In this document: positions 63,961 through 64,000 of the stretch, in pieces | Layout: the number at the start of each line of letters is the position of its first letter | Position numbering within the stretch: position 1 is the first letter of the stretch | Source of the DNA: Ianthella basta | Lineage: Eukaryota; Porifera; Demospongiae; Verongiida; Ianthellidae | Length of the DNA: 64,000 bases | Assembly: GCA_964019415.1 (NCBI GenBank) | Contig: OZ025885.1 | Location: forward strand, 1,324,747-1,388,746 | Reading direction: 5' to 3' | The notes under the pieces: generated by a model | What the model was told of the DNA's origin: nothing | Seen by the model: only the letters and a program-made list of their open reading frames with translations | Databases searched by the model: none | Translations under genes and position numbers: made by a program

Positions 63961-64000
63961 GTAAGCCTTGCAGCAGCTGCAGCCAATGCAAGGACAATGT

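Overview
The window is nuclear DNA of an early-branching marine animal, most likely a sponge (inference). It is AT-rich, has many short GT-AG introns, large CA/TG microsatellites, Penelope-like and non-LTR retroelements, and no bacterial operon structure. Species cannot be fixed from the sequence alone.

The dominant content is a head-to-tail, plus-strand tandem array of one multi-exon gene family. I rebuilt a 21-exon model by matching splice sites and reading frames across copies. Every exon boundary falls at the same phase in each copy (apart from the damaged exon 18 of copy B2), and the complete copies encode about 1,240-1,260 residues. Domain order is: signal peptide; large ectodomain of parallel beta-helix type with FxxN and GGA(I/L) repeats like chlamydial Pmp proteins (exons 1-8); a short linker (exons 9-10); a Cys-rich membrane-proximal region ending in an LCGSC...[10 protein letters not shown] motif (exons 11-13); about 8-9 transmembrane segments (exons 13-20) carrying WQYDG and ARPYK motifs; and a short cytosolic tail (exon 21). 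The architecture is that of an orphan cell-surface receptor or adhesion protein. Ligand and function are unknown.

Layout: copy A (1-5333, 3' part only); copy B (6461-18374, complete but with a Penelope-like element in intron 10); copy B2 (18968-21836, exons 14-21 only, frameshifted in exon 18); orphan exon 1 C (22979-23445); copy D (25710-34283, complete); copy E (35420-43635, complete, most divergent); copy F (46312-54989, exon 1 beheaded beside a retroelement, stop codon in exon 17); copy G (56815-63960, exons 1-13, runs off the window). Of these, B, D and E look intact, A and G are intact as far as seen, and B2, C and F look like relics.

Between and inside the genes lie a Penelope-like element with 420-bp inverted arms and RT plus GIY-YIG coding, three non-LTR retroelement 3' fragments, several foldback/MITE-like elements, two copies of a hairpin-forming minisatellite, and a (CA)n microsatellite that in all six copies containing exon 18 runs directly into the splice acceptor, where a polypyrimidine tract would be expected.

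The copies are mosaic: A and D share nearly identical 3' halves, B and F share others, C and E share 5' ends, and some exons are near-identical between copies whose introns no longer align. This suggests repeated unequal exchange and gene conversion. All coordinates were read by eye; no alignment, database or transcript search was run.
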